48,057 nucleotides of DNA from an uncultured Clostridia bacterium (GCA_947365965.1 CANAZG010000014.1:1-48057); one strand, 5' to 3'. Counted from the first letter of the stretch, positions 7,470-15,782 are shown. Program-made: numbers and translations. The notes: generated by a model not told the origin, from the sequence alone.

Positions 7470-8348
7470 TCACTTTTCTTTTGTGTTTTTTTCATCCACC
7501 AGATGGACGTTGAGGTGGTTGTAGGTCATGGTGATCCCGTCCTCCTTGAAGCAGGCGCGCACCTCCTCCAGGGCGGCGTTGTGGGCGTCCCAGAAGACCT
7601 CCGTGGACGCCCAGAAGCGCACCCGGTAGGCCACGGCGCTCTCCCCATAGGCGGATACCACCACCTGGGGCGGAGGCTCCTCCAGAATGCCGGGCACCCG
7701 GCTCAGGGCCCGCAGGCAGGAGGCCCGCACCGCCCCGGCGCTGTCGTCGTAGGAGGCGGACACGGCCAGATCCGCCCGGCGGACGCCCCGGACGGAGTAG
7801 TTGACGATCTTCCCCGCCACCAGGCGGCTGTTGGGCAGCATCACCCGCTGGCCGTCCACGGTGTCCAGCTTGGTGTGGGTCAGGGTGATCTCCTCCACCA
7901 CGCCCTCCCCGTCCTCCGTGGCCACATAGTCCCCCAGGGTGAAGGGCTTGGAGAAGAGCAGCACCATGCCTCCGGCCAGATTGGAGAGCACGTCCTGCAC
8001 CGCCAGGGACACCGCCAGCCCGAATACGCCCACCAGTGCGACGAGACTGGTCACGTCGATGCCCAGGCTTCCCGCCACCATCAGGGCTGTCAGCACATAC
8101 AGCAGCGTCCGGACGCCCTGCTGGACATACCGGCCGGTCCGCTCCTCCAGGGAGGACCGGCTCAGCAGCCGCCGCACCAGCCCCATCACCAGCCGGATCA
8201 GGAGCAGGCACACCGCCAGCAGCGCCGCCGCCCAGAGGATCTTCTCCACGCTCAGCATACCCCAGCTGGCCTTCATCCATCCCTCCACCAGGGAGGCCGC
8301 GTCGCCGGTCTCCTCCAGAAGGGCGCCTGTATCCACCGTGTTCTCCAT
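7470..8348 (-). CDS. mscS: Small-conductance mechanosensitive channel, MscS family
   Basis: 292 aa, close to the family norm. Transmembrane segments are visible near residues 38-58 and 80-102, followed by the pore helix region ALVGVFGLAVSLAVQDVLSN, with its Gly/Ala pattern. The beta domain (GGMVLLFSKPFTLGDYVAT) and VMLPNSRLVAGKIVNYS then follow, all characteristic of MscS. It would release solutes on hypo-osmotic shock. The N-terminal 35 residues are variable and acidic. The upstream intergenic space (8349-8630) is shared with the divergent NCS2 permease gene; no confident promoter for mscS was seen there. Confidence 0.93.
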   Translation of the reverse strand: MENTVDTGALLEETGDAASLVEGWMKASWGMLSVEKILWAAALLAVCLLLIRLVMGLVRRLLSRSSLEERTGRYVQQGVRTLLYVLTALMVAGSLGIDVTSLVALVGVFGLAVSLAVQDVLSNLAGGMVLLFSKPFTLGDYVATEDGEGVVEEITLTHTKLDTVDGQRVMLPNSRLVAGKIVNYSVRGVRRADLAVSASYDDSAGAVRASCLRALSRVPGILEEPPPQVVVSAYGESAVAYRVRFWASTEVFWDAHNAALEEVRACFKEDGITMTYNHLNVHLVDEKNTKEK

Positions 8349-8630
8349 GGTCCCGCCTCCTCCTCTCCCGCTGCCGGCATACGCGCCGGAACGGCCTTCA
8401 GGATCCTACCATACCATATTTTTCCCTGCTTGAGAAGCACTATTTCGGGAAAATGGTGGTAAAGGGAAAATTTTGCCAAATACTTTCCTAAAAAACCGTG
8501 AGCTTGCACAAAAATTTTTCTGGTTTTGCGCTAGGGCTTTTCTTTTTGGACAAAATGGTGTAAGATAGTCTCAGACAAGACAGGGGCAATCCCGCCCTTA
8601 CGGCTGTCTTTGTGAAAGAGGAGGAGAAAT

Positions 8631-9977
8631 ATGGACAAATTCTTTAAGATCTCCGAGCGGGGCAGCAGCATCCGCACTGAGATCGTAGGCGGCATCACCA
8701 CGTTCTTTGCTATGGCCTACATCATCTTCGTCAACCCCAACATGCTGTGCGTCAATCTGAACGCCGGCACCAGCGATCCGGCCTTCTACCCCGCCATGCC
8801 CGGCGAGCTGTGGGTGCCTGTGCTGGTGGCCACCTGCGCCGCCGCCGCCATCGGCTGCGTGCTCACGGCCCTGCTGGCCAACGCCCCCTTCGCCCAGGCC
8901 CCCGGCATGGGCCTCAACGCCTTCTTCACCTACACGGTCTGCCTGGGCATGGGCTACACCTGGCAGGAGGCCCTGGCCATCGTGCTGCTCAGCGGCGTCC
9001 TGTTCCTGATTATCGCCGTGAGCCCCCTGCGCAGCAAGATCATCGCCTCCATCCCCGCTTTCCTCAAGAGCGCCATCTCCGCCGGCATCGGCCTGTTCAT
9101 CGCCTTTATCGGCCTTCTGAACGTGAAGCTGATCGCTTTCGGCTCCGGTGTGCCGGCCCTCAACTTCGCCGGCAACAAGGACGGCATCCTCACCCTCATC
9201 GGCCTGCTGGTCATCGCCATCCTCATGTGCTACAGGGTCAAGGGCGCCATTGTCATCGGCATCCTGGTCACCACCGTCATCGCTTTCCCCATGGGCCTGA
9301 CCTCCTTCCCCGAGGCCATCACCATGGAGGGCGTCACCCTGGCCCCCCTGTTCATGAAGCTGAACATCGGCGGCGTGATGGAGAAGGGCATTCTGCCCCT
9401 GCTGACCGCTGTCATCAGCTTCGCCCTGGTGGACTGCTTTGACACCGTGGGCACCCTCATCGGCACCGCCACCAACGCCGGCATGACCGACAAGCACGGC
9501 AACCTCCCCGGCGGCGACCGTGCCCTCATCGCCGACGCCATCGCCACCTGCTGCGGCGCCTGCCTGGGCACCTCCACCGTCACCACCTTCGTGGAGTCCT
9601 CCACCGGCATCTCCGAGGGCGCCCGCACGGGCCTGAGCTCTCTGGTGGTGGGCGTGCTGTTCGTGGTGTCCATCCTGCTGGCCCCCATCGCCGGCATCAT
9701 CCCCTCCGCCGCCACGGCCCCCGCGCTGATTATCGTAGGCGTGCTGATGATGAAGGGCGCGGTGAGCATTGACTGGAACGATCTGGAGTGCGCCATCCCG
9801 GCTTTCCTCACCATCTCCATGATGCCCTTCGCCTACTCCATCTCCGACGGCATCGGCTTTGGCTTCATCAGCTACAGCATCATTAAGCTGGCCCGGGGCA
9901 AGGCCAAGGACGTGCCCCTGCTGGTGTATATCATCGCCGTGCTGTTCGTTCTGAAGTATGTCCTCACCAACATCTGA
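8631..9977 (+). CDS. NCS2-family purine permease (AzgA/PbuG-like)
   Basis: 448 aa with GAGGAGGAGAAAT before ATG 8631. The N-terminal MDKFFKISERGSSIRTEIVG and GGITTFFAMAYIIFVNP, then FVESSTGISEGARTGLSS, are hallmarks of the AzgA/GhxP-type guanine-hypoxanthine-adenine proton symporters; about 12 to 14 membrane segments can be traced. It is convergent with ygfK-ssnA, whose products belong to anaerobic purine breakdown, so import of a purine for catabolism is plausible. The leader has a short stem-loop (about 8577-8612, AGACAG/CTGTCT), and a weak TAAGAT lies near 8561. No purine riboswitch core was found. Confidence 0.92.
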   Translation: MDKFFKISERGSSIRTEIVGGITTFFAMAYIIFVNPNMLCVNLNAGTSDPAFYPAMPGELWVPVLVATCAAAAIGCVLTALLANAPFAQAPGMGLNAFFTYTVCLGMGYTWQEALAIVLLSGVLFLIIAVSPLRSKIIASIPAFLKSAISAGIGLFIAFIGLLNVKLIAFGSGVPALNFAGNKDGILTLIGLLVIAILMCYRVKGAIVIGILVTTVIAFPMGLTSFPEAITMEGVTLAPLFMKLNIGGVMEKGILPLLTAVISFALVDCFDTVGTLIGTATNAGMTDKHGNLPGGDRALIADAIATCCGACLGTSTVTTFVESSTGISEGARTGLSSLVVGVLFVVSILLAPIAGIIPSAATAPALIIVGVLMMKGAVSIDWNDLECAIPAFLTISMMPFAYSISDGIGFGFISYSIIKLARGKAKDVPLLVYIIAVLFVLKYVLTNI

Positions 9978-10005
9978 TCCCGGCGCTCCCTGAAGCTGTG
10001 TCAAA

Positions 10006-10037
10006 CGGGTCCCGGCCTCTTCGGAGGCCGGGACCCG
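10006..10037. terminator. Bidirectional terminator between NCS2 permease and ygfK
   Basis: 14-bp stem (10006-10019 with 10024-10037) closed by a TTCG tetraloop, followed on the plus strand by TTCTCTT. It lies between two convergent genes. Confidence 0.85.
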
Positions 10038-10069
10038 TTCTCTTATAACCGCTATACAGGAAATTTCCT

Positions 10070-13021
10070 TTACAGCAGATAGCGGTACTGGCTGAGCACC
10101 GTATAGATGAGCGTCTCCACGTCAGCGGGCAGATCGTTGGCGGCGTCCAGGTCAATCTCCTCCACCCGTCCGTTCAGCCGCACCAGAACCCGGCCCTCCC
10201 CCAGGGGCAGGAAGCCCTGGTTGTCCCCGCTCTCGTCAAAGCCGGCCCTGTCGTGGAACAGGGTGAGCTTATCCCGGTAGGGGGCGCTGTCGTAGGGGCA
10301 GAAGGACTGGCAGTTGCCGCACTCGTTGCACATCCGGTCCACGTGGAGGATCTGGCGGCGGCCGTCGGGCAGCGGGATAACCACGTTGGCCCGGTTGGGG
10401 CACACGCCGGCGCAGGTCTCGCACACCGCGCCGCACTGGAGGCACCGCTCCCCCTCCCGCTTGGCGGACAGGCAGAGGACCCCCTTTCTTGCCAGGGCCT
10501 CCTCCCGGTCCACCTGAGCGCAGCCGGGAATGGAGGGCTCCCGCCTCGCGCCGGCAGCGAGCTCCGCAAAGGCCGCCGCGTCGGCAATGCCCTCCACCAC
10601 CGTGGCCGGACCCCGGAGAACGTCCCCGGCGGCGTACACATTCTCCAGATTGGTGCGGAAGGCGGGCCGGCCATTCTCCCCCGTCTCCACGCCCAGGGAG
10701 GCCAGCAGATCGCCGTCCACCCGCTCCCCCACGGCGGAAATCACCGTGTCACAGGGGAGCTCCAGGGTCTCCTCCGTCTCCACCGGGGTCCGGCGGCCGG
10801 ACGCGTCCGGCGCGCCCAGGGCCATCTTCCGGCACACCAGCCTGCCGTCCCCCTGCCCCACCGGCGCAGCCAGCTCCAGGAACCGGACCCCGTCCGCCAG
10901 AGCCAGCTCCAGCTCCTCAGCGTCGGCGGGCATATATTTTTTCGTCCGGCGGTAGACCAGGGTGCAGCTCTCCGCCCCGGCCCGGAGGGCCAGACGGGCC
11001 GCGTCCATGGCCGTGTTGCCGCCGCCCACCACGGCCACATGGCCCAGCTTCTCCCGCCGGCCGGCCTTCACAGCCTCCATCCAGGAGATGACCGGCCGCA
11101 CATTGCCGGGGATGTCCAGCCTGCCCGGCTTCCACGCGCCCACGGCCAGAAGGATATGGGTGTACCCCTGGGCCTTCAGCGCCTCCACAGAGGGGGCGGG
11201 GGTGTTCAGCCGCAGGTCCACGCCCAGCTTCTCCAGGAGGGCAGCGTCCCTGTCAATGGCCTCGGCGCTGATGCGGAAATCGGGGATCACCCGGCGGACC
11301 ACGCCCCCCAGGGCGTCCGCCTGCTCAAAGAGGGTGACGGGCACCCCGGCCCGGGCGCAGAAGAAGGCCGCCGCCATGCCGGTGGGACCGCCGCCGATGA
11401 CGGCCGCCCGCCGGTTGTCCCGCACAGACCCAGAGGGGCGCAGCTTTGCCAGAACCTCCTCGTATCCCCGCTCCGCCGCCGTCAGCTTCCCGGCGCGGAT
11501 CTGGACCGGCCGGTCATAGAAGTTCCGGGCGCACTTGTCCATGCAGTGGTGGGCGCAGATCGTGCCGGTGATGAAGGGCAGGGGGTTCTTCTCCAGAATG
11601 ACCTCCAGGGCCTGGGCGTACCTGCCCTGACGGCAGAGCTCCATGTACTCCGGGATGTCCTGGCCAATGGGGCAGCCGCCCTTGCAGGGGGCGGTGAAGC
11701 AGTCCATGAGGGGAACCCTCTCCGCCAGCTTCCGCCGGGGCAGGGGCTTGACCGCCTTCACGTGGAGGGGGTCCCGCCGGGCCGCCAGGGCCAGGGCCTC
11801 CACCCCCGCCGTGTCCACCCGGGTGAAGGGGGCGAAGGGCAGGGCCTCCAGCTTCTCCGCAATCTGGGTGAACCGCTGATAGCCGCCGGGCTTGAGGGCC
11901 GTGGTGGCCATGGTGACAGGCCAGACCCCGCACTGGAAGAGCCTGTCAATGTTGAAGTAGTCCGCGCCGCCGGAGTAGCTCAGCCGCAGGCGGCCGTCAA
12001 AGTCCCTGCTCACCCGCCGGGCCATCTCAATGGTCAGGGGGAACAGGCTCTTGCCGGCCATGTACATCTCCTCCGCAGGCAGCTCCTTGTTTTTCACCTC
12101 CACGGGGAAGGTGTTGGACAGCTTCAGTCCGAACTCCAGCCCCCGCTCCCCGGCCAGGGCCAGCAGGCGGCGGAACATGGGGATGGCGTCCTTGTACTGC
12201 AAGTCCTCCCGGAAGTGGTGCTCGTCAAAGGACACGTAGTCGTAGCCCATGCCGTCCAGGATCTCCCGGGCGGACTGGTAGCCCAGGATGGTGGGGTTGC
12301 ACTTGACGTAGGTGTGGAGGCCCTTCTCCGTGAGCAGATAGGAGGCGATGCGCTCGATCTCCTCCGGCGGGCAGCCGTGGAGGGTGGAGACGGTGACGCT
12401 GCGGGACACCCGGGGGGAGATGGCGTTGATAAACGCCGTCTCTTGGGGGAACATGTCCCGGAGCACCCGGAGGCACTCCTGAAAGACCGGCGCGCCGGAC
12501 GCGTCCATCATGCCGCTGAGGTACTTGTCGATCTTGGGCCCCTGGATGCCCTCCAGGTCATAGCCCACGGACATGTTGAAGACAAACCCCTCCGGGTCCC
12601 CCAGGCCCCAGACCCGGGCCAGGATCTTGCACGCGCACCAGGCCTTCACGTACTCCTCATAGGCCTGGGGAACCGTGAGCTCCGTGGACCACTCGCAGTT
12701 GTAGCACTCGTCCTCCGCCAGAATGCAGGGGCGGCTGATGCAGGCGGCCAGCTCCGCGCCGTCCATCTTCTGCACGGTTTTCAGCTCAAAGAACCGGGCC
12801 CCGGCGAAGTAGGCGGCCACGATGTTCTGGGCCAGCTGGGTGTTGGGTCCGGCGGCGGGGCCGAAGGGGGTCTCGATCCGCTCGTCCCCGAAGATGGGCA
12901 GACGTTTCTCCCCGGCGTGGTAGGGCCGGTGGACGCCGAAGACGGACCCCTCCCGGCCGTGCTCCGTCACAATCCAGGTCATCAATTCCCTAAAGGGGAT
13001 GGGAATCATCTGTTCAGACAT
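10070..13021 (-). CDS. ygfK: YgfK, putative selenate reductase / purine-catabolism flavoprotein
   Basis: 983 aa from ATG 13021, preceded by AAGGAGAGGAAAACC. The frame is open further upstream, but MSEQMIPIPFRELMTWI matches the known YgfK start. The N-terminal half resembles a dihydroorotate-dehydrogenase-type barrel (FGPAAGPNTQLAQNIVAAYF, then FELKTVQKMDG). The middle is a GltD-like oxidoreductase with FAD (VIGGGPTGMAAAFFCARAG) and NAD(P) (VVGGGNTAMDAARLALRAG) Rossmann motifs. The C-terminus has Fe-S cysteines (CLQCGAVCETCAGVCPN, then CNECGNCQSFCPYDSAP). In E. coli ygfK lies with ssnA and xdhD, and genetic work on gut anaerobes links this gene set to anaerobic purine use. It is co-transcribed with ssnA (34-bp gap). 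Confidence 0.93.
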   Translation of the reverse strand: MSEQMIPIPFRELMTWIVTEHGREGSVFGVHRPYHAGEKRLPIFGDERIETPFGPAAGPNTQLAQNIVAAYFAGARFFELKTVQKMDGAELAACISRPCILAEDECYNCEWSTELTVPQAYEEYVKAWCACKILARVWGLGDPEGFVFNMSVGYDLEGIQGPKIDKYLSGMMDASGAPVFQECLRVLRDMFPQETAFINAISPRVSRSVTVSTLHGCPPEEIERIASYLLTEKGLHTYVKCNPTILGYQSAREILDGMGYDYVSFDEHHFREDLQYKDAIPMFRRLLALAGERGLEFGLKLSNTFPVEVKNKELPAEEMYMAGKSLFPLTIEMARRVSRDFDGRLRLSYSGGADYFNIDRLFQCGVWPVTMATTALKPGGYQRFTQIAEKLEALPFAPFTRVDTAGVEALALAARRDPLHVKAVKPLPRRKLAERVPLMDCFTAPCKGGCPIGQDIPEYMELCRQGRYAQALEVILEKNPLPFITGTICAHHCMDKCARNFYDRPVQIRAGKLTAAERGYEEVLAKLRPSGSVRDNRRAAVIGGGPTGMAAAFFCARAGVPVTLFEQADALGGVVRRVIPDFRISAEAIDRDAALLEKLGVDLRLNTPAPSVEALKAQGYTHILLAVGAWKPGRLDIPGNVRPVISWMEAVKAGRREKLGHVAVVGGGNTAMDAARLALRAGAESCTLVYRRTKKYMPADAEELELALADGVRFLELAAPVGQGDGRLVCRKMALGAPDASGRRTPVETEETLELPCDTVISAVGERVDGDLLASLGVETGENGRPAFRTNLENVYAAGDVLRGPATVVEGIADAAAFAELAAGARREPSIPGCAQVDREEALARKGVLCLSAKREGERCLQCGAVCETCAGVCPNRANVVIPLPDGRRQILHVDRMCNECGNCQSFCPYDSAPYRDKLTLFHDRAGFDESGDNQGFLPLGEGRVLVRLNGRVEEIDLDAANDLPADVETLIYTVLSQYRYLL

Positions 13022-13055
13022 GGTTTTCCTCTCCTTTTCGTCATGATTCGATGAA

Positions 13056-14396
13056 TTAATACGCTCTGTGGTTGAGTTCGCCCCACAGCTTTTTGCTCTC
13101 CTCCAGGATGCGGGCGTTCTCGGCCTCCTCATCCACCCCCACCAGCTCCCGGTCCCGCATGAGGATTTTGCCGTTGCAGATGGTGGTCTGGCACTGGCGG
13201 CCGGTCATGCCGAAGAGCATGTGGCCGTCGATGTTCTCCCCGGAGAAGGGGGTAAAGGGCTTGTAGTCCATGACGATCACGTCCGCCGCCGCGCCGGGGG
13301 CCAGTCTGCCCAGGGGAACGCCGAAGGACTTCTCCGCCATGAGGGGGTTATTTTTGAAGAGCATGTCCGTGACCTCGCACCAGCCCACGTTGGGCAGGCA
13401 GGCGTTGTGGCGCTGAATGGCCAGGGCGGCCTTCAGGCTCTCCAGCATGTCGTTGGTGTAGGCGTCGGTGCCCAGGCCCACGGTGATGCCCCGCTCCATG
13501 AGCTGGAGCACCGGGGAGCAGCCCACGGCGTTGCCCATGTTGCTCTCCGGGTTGTTGACGCACATGGTCCCGGTCTCCCGGATGAGCTCCATCTCCGCCG
13601 TGTTTACGTGGATGCAGTGGCCCAGGATGGTTCTGGGGCCCAGAACGCCGTGGTCCTGGAGCCGCTGGACCGGCCGGCGGCCGTAGGTCCGCAGGCTGTC
13701 GTACACGTCGTTCATGCCCTCGGAGACGTGGATGTGGAAGCCGGTGCGGCCGCCGTTGGCGCCGGCCATCTTCTCAAAGGTGGCGTCGCTGATGGTGAAC
13801 AGGGCGTGGCCGCCGAACATAGCCGCCAGCATGGAGCTGGGATTTTTCTCGCACCAGTCCAGGAAGTCCCTATTCTCCCGGACGGCCTGGTCAGCCTTCT
13901 CCGCCCCGTCCCGGTCGCTGACCTCGTAGCACAGACAGGAGCGGACGCCGAAGCGCCGGGCGCTCTCCGCGATCTGGAAGAGGGAGCCGGGGATCTCGCC
14001 GAAGGAGGCGTGGTGGTCAAAGATGGTGGTGACCCCCTGCTTGATGCAGTCCATGTACAGCGCGTCCGCGCTGGCCCGGGTGCCGGCCAGGGTCAGGCGG
14101 CGGTCAATGGCCCACCAGGTCCCCTCCAGCACCTCCAGGAAGTTGGTGGGGCTGTTGCCGTCAATGGCGAGGCCCCGGGCCAGGGCGGAATAGATGTGGG
14201 TGTGGGCGTTGATAAGCCCGGGCATGATGACGCCGCCCCTGGCGTCCACCAGCTCCGCCTCCGGGTACTGCTGCCGCAGCTGGGCGGTGGAGCCCACGGC
14301 GGCAATGCGCTCTCCGTCAATGGCCACGCCGCCGTCCTCCAGGTAGGGCAGGGCGCTGTCCCGGGTGATGAGTCTGCCGTTTGCCAGAATGTACAT
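13056..14396 (-). CDS. ssnA: SsnA, putative aminohydrolase of the amidohydrolase superfamily
   Basis: 446 aa from ATG 14396, with AGGAGG nine bases upstream; the frame extends further but without an SD. Metal-binding and catalytic motifs of the TrzA/ATZ/guanine-deaminase class are present: INAHTHIYSALARG, IFDHHASFGE, ILGHCIHVN and GLGTDAYTNDMLESLK. It likely deaminates or hydrolyses a purine-derived intermediate; the true substrate is not fixed. First gene of the ssnA-ygfK operon, under a leader that contains a terminator hairpin. Confidence 0.93.
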   Translation of the reverse strand: MYILANGRLITRDSALPYLEDGGVAIDGERIAAVGSTAQLRQQYPEAELVDARGGVIMPGLINAHTHIYSALARGLAIDGNSPTNFLEVLEGTWWAIDRRLTLAGTRASADALYMDCIKQGVTTIFDHHASFGEIPGSLFQIAESARRFGVRSCLCYEVSDRDGAEKADQAVRENRDFLDWCEKNPSSMLAAMFGGHALFTISDATFEKMAGANGGRTGFHIHVSEGMNDVYDSLRTYGRRPVQRLQDHGVLGPRTILGHCIHVNTAEMELIRETGTMCVNNPESNMGNAVGCSPVLQLMERGITVGLGTDAYTNDMLESLKAALAIQRHNACLPNVGWCEVTDMLFKNNPLMAEKSFGVPLGRLAPGAAADVIVMDYKPFTPFSGENIDGHMLFGMTGRQCQTTICNGKILMRDRELVGVDEEAENARILEESKKLWGELNHRAY

Positions 14397-14427
14397 TGCA
14401 TTTTCCTCCTCTTTCTCCTGTGGTGGA

Positions 14428-14463
14428 AATAAAAAATGTTTCAAACCTTTTTCGTTTGAAACA
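14428..14463 (-). terminator. Intrinsic terminator inside the ssnA leader
   Basis: 9-bp stem (14437-14445 with 14455-14463; core GTTTCAAA/TTTGAAAC), followed on the minus strand by ATTTTTTATTT. It lies upstream of the ssnA start, so it can act only as an attenuator. Confidence 0.75.
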
Positions 14464-14539
14464 CCCAAGCAGAGCTGAGTGATAGTTGCAGCCCGTGCGC
14501 GCGGCACTTCGTTACAGCTACCACCGTATGAACTTTTAC
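14428..14539 (-). promoter_or_regulatory. Structured 5' leader of ssnA-ygfK (attenuator / riboswitch candidate)
   Basis: The promoter at 14546-14574 places the transcript start near 14539, giving a leader of about 140 nt. It can fold as a stem (14518-14522 with 14481-14485), an internal loop with GTAACGA opposite GGGCTGCAA, and an inner GTGC/GCAC hairpin (14495-14507). A terminator hairpin (14428-14463) follows, and then AGGAGG and the start codon. This is the usual layout of a transcription-controlling leader. No known riboswitch class could be named by eye. Confidence 0.55.
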
Positions 14540-14545
14540 AGATCT

Positions 14546-14574
14546 ATTATACTTGCTTTTCCGGCGAATTACAA
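14546..14574 (-). promoter_or_regulatory. Promoter of ssnA-ygfK
   Basis: Minus strand TTGTAA (14569-14574) and TATAAT (14546-14551), 17-bp spacer. Confidence 0.75.
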
Positions 14575-14652
14575 TGGAAACATCTGCGATATCCGCCGGG
14601 GACGCAGCCAAAAAAAGCGGCGCGGGTTTGTGCGCTTTGACGAAGGCGGCCT

Positions 14653-14898
14653 CTATGATGAGGGGTCCGTGGGCGGGAGGAGGATGAGGGCGGGGGGATT
14701 GCCGGCCTCCTCTATGTACTGCTCCTCCGCCTCCAGCAGGGCGCTTTTCAGCAATTCCTTGACCTGCTGGACGTGAAACCAGTCAAAGGCCTGCCGTTCG
14801 GTCATGCTCTCCAGGCGGGTGATGGCCTCGTCCACCCGGCCAGCCAGGGTTGCGTAGCGCCTTGCGGTTCCCCCGGTAAAGGTCTTTCGATTACTCAT
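14653..14898 (-). CDS. Small hypothetical protein (81 aa)
   Basis: Starts at ATG 14898 with ATGGAGAAC upstream at a good distance. Helical, charged protein (RYATLAGRVDEAITRLESM, then VQQVKELLKSALLEAEEQYI) with a proline-rich tail; no family recognised. It is divergent from the XRE genes and its promoter (14938-14966) is framed by two operator palindromes. It is therefore likely regulated by, or functionally tied to, one of those regulators, as in small regulatory or toxin-antitoxin-like modules. That link is inference. Confidence 0.65.
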   Translation of the reverse strand: MSNRKTFTGGTARRYATLAGRVDEAITRLESMTERQAFDWFHVQQVKELLKSALLEAEEQYIEEAGNPPALILLPPTDPSS

Positions 14899-14918
14899 AT
14901 GTTCTCCATATCTTTTTC

Positions 14919-14938
14919 TTGGAATGTATATATTCCAA
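14919..14938. promoter_or_regulatory. Operator palindrome 1
   Basis: TTGGAAT-N6-ATTCCAA; it abuts the downstream edge of the minus-strand -10 box. Same half-sites and same spacing as the site at 14970-14987; centres exactly 50 bp apart. Confidence 0.65.
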
Positions 14939-14966
14939 TCTTACCACAAAAAACAGATAAAATCAA
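14938..14966 (-). promoter_or_regulatory. Promoter of the 81-aa gene, between the two operators
   Basis: Minus strand TTGATT (14961-14966) and TAAGAT (14938-14943), 17-bp spacer. A plus-strand alternative for the XRE genes (TTCCAA 14933-14938, GATAAA 14956-14961, 17 bp) overlaps the same operator. Confidence 0.6.
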
Positions 14967-14969
14967 CAG

Positions 14970-14987
14970 TGGAATTAATCCATTCCA
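14970..14987. promoter_or_regulatory. Operator palindrome 2
   Basis: TGGAAT-N6-ATTCCA, three bases upstream of the minus-strand -35 box and 18 bp before the first XRE start codon. Confidence 0.65.
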
Positions 14988-15004
14988 AGAATCAGGGGTA
15001 AGAT

Positions 15005-15256
15005 ATGGAAGAAAAACTGAAACAGGATATATCCATAGGCGTAAATCTCCGGCGGCTTCGGAGGCGGGCAGGGCTCTCCCAGGCAGGGGCGGCCGCCCAG
15101 CTCCAGCTCATGGGCCTCCCCGTCAGCAGGGAGATTGTCTCCCAGATGGAGCTGGGGCGCTACAGCGTCCGGGTCAGTGTGCTGCTGGGGATGAAGAAGA
15201 TATACGGCGCTTCCTTTGACGACTTTTTCCAGGGGCTGTCGCTGGGGGAGGAGTGA
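15005..15256 (+). CDS. XRE-family HTH regulator (83 aa)
   Basis: Single HTH_3 domain: GVNLRRLRRRAGLSQAGAAA, REIVSQMELGRYSVRVSVLL and a short C-terminus. No effector domain. ATG 15005 follows AGGGGTAAGAT. Lies just downstream of the operator pair, so it is the best candidate for binding TGGAAT-N6-ATTCCA. First of three XRE genes in the same direction. Confidence 0.82.
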   Translation: MEEKLKQDISIGVNLRRLRRRAGLSQAGAAAQLQLMGLPVSREIVSQMELGRYSVRVSVLLGMKKIYGASFDDFFQGLSLGEE

Positions 15257-15303
15257 ACAGGAAGCGTCTCTTACAAAAAATATCCGTTCCAGAGGAGGTG
15301 CCT

Positions 15304-15537
15304 ATGGCCTCATACTATCCCCGGCTCCGCGATCTGCGGGAGGACGCCGATCTGACCCAGGACGAACTGGTGCAGGAGCTGAAAATGCCGAAGACCACCT
15401 ACACCAACTATGAGCAGGGCAAACGGGAGCCGCCCTTCTCCCTGATTATCCGTCTGGCTAAGCGGTACAACGTCTCCATCGACTACATTGCCGGTCTGAC
15501 CAACACGCCTACGCCGCTGAACAAAGAGAAACGCTGA
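15304..15537 (+). CDS. XRE-family HTH regulator, tandem copy 1 (77 aa)
   Basis: Start at ATG 15304 with AGAGGAGG upstream; the open frame reaches back to 15253 without an SD. Sequence MASYYPRLRDLREDADLTQ then KTTYTNYEQGKREPPFSLII forms one HTH_3 domain of the small Cro/CI type. Residues from about 30 to 72 are identical in protein to the next gene, whereas the first 30 differ clearly. It is co-transcribed with the flanking XRE genes (47-bp gap upstream, 11 bp downstream). Confidence 0.85.
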   Translation: MASYYPRLRDLREDADLTQDELVQELKMPKTTYTNYEQGKREPPFSLIIRLAKRYNVSIDYIAGLTNTPTPLNKEKR

Positions 15538-15548
15538 GAGGTACTGCT

Positions 15549-15782
15549 ATGGCTGGTTACTATCCGCGTCTGCGGGACCTGCGGGAGGACGCAGATTTGT
15601 CCCAGACAGCGCTTGTCAATGAACTGGGAATGCACAAGACCACCTACACCAACTACGAGCAGGGCAAACGGGAGCCGCCCTTCTCCCTGATTATCCGTCT
15701 GGCCAAGCGGTACAACGTCTCCATCGACTACATCGCCGGTCTGACCAACACGCCCACGCCGCTGGATAAGAAAAAGAAATAA
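15549..15782 (+). CDS. XRE-family HTH regulator, tandem copy 2 (77 aa)
   Basis: ATG 15549 preceded by GAGAGGTACTGCT. MAGYYPRLRDLREDADLSQ, then a recognition region VNELGMHKTTYTNYEQ and the same second half as its neighbour. The period between the two copies is exactly 245 bp. The second halves differ at only a few, mostly silent, positions, whereas the first halves are much more diverged. The differences fall in the N-terminal helices, so the two may respond to or bind different partners. Followed directly by a strong terminator. Confidence 0.85.
   Translation: MAGYYPRLRDLREDADLSQTALVNELGMHKTTYTNYEQGKREPPFSLIIRLAKRYNVSIDYIAGLTNTPTPLDKKKK

Noticed and set aside
8470-8630. Purine riboswitch upstream of the NCS2 permease
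   Set aside because: The expected three-way junction core sequences are not present; only a short stem is visible.
8598-10004. Long open frame antisense to the NCS2 permease
   Set aside because: Composition is Gly/Asp/His/Gln-rich low-complexity, as expected when GC-rich codons are read on the other strand; the plus-strand gene is a clear family member.
10253-13054. 933-codon open frame antisense to ygfK
   Set aside because: A shadow of high GC at third positions; no domains, and it lies fully within a well-supported gene.
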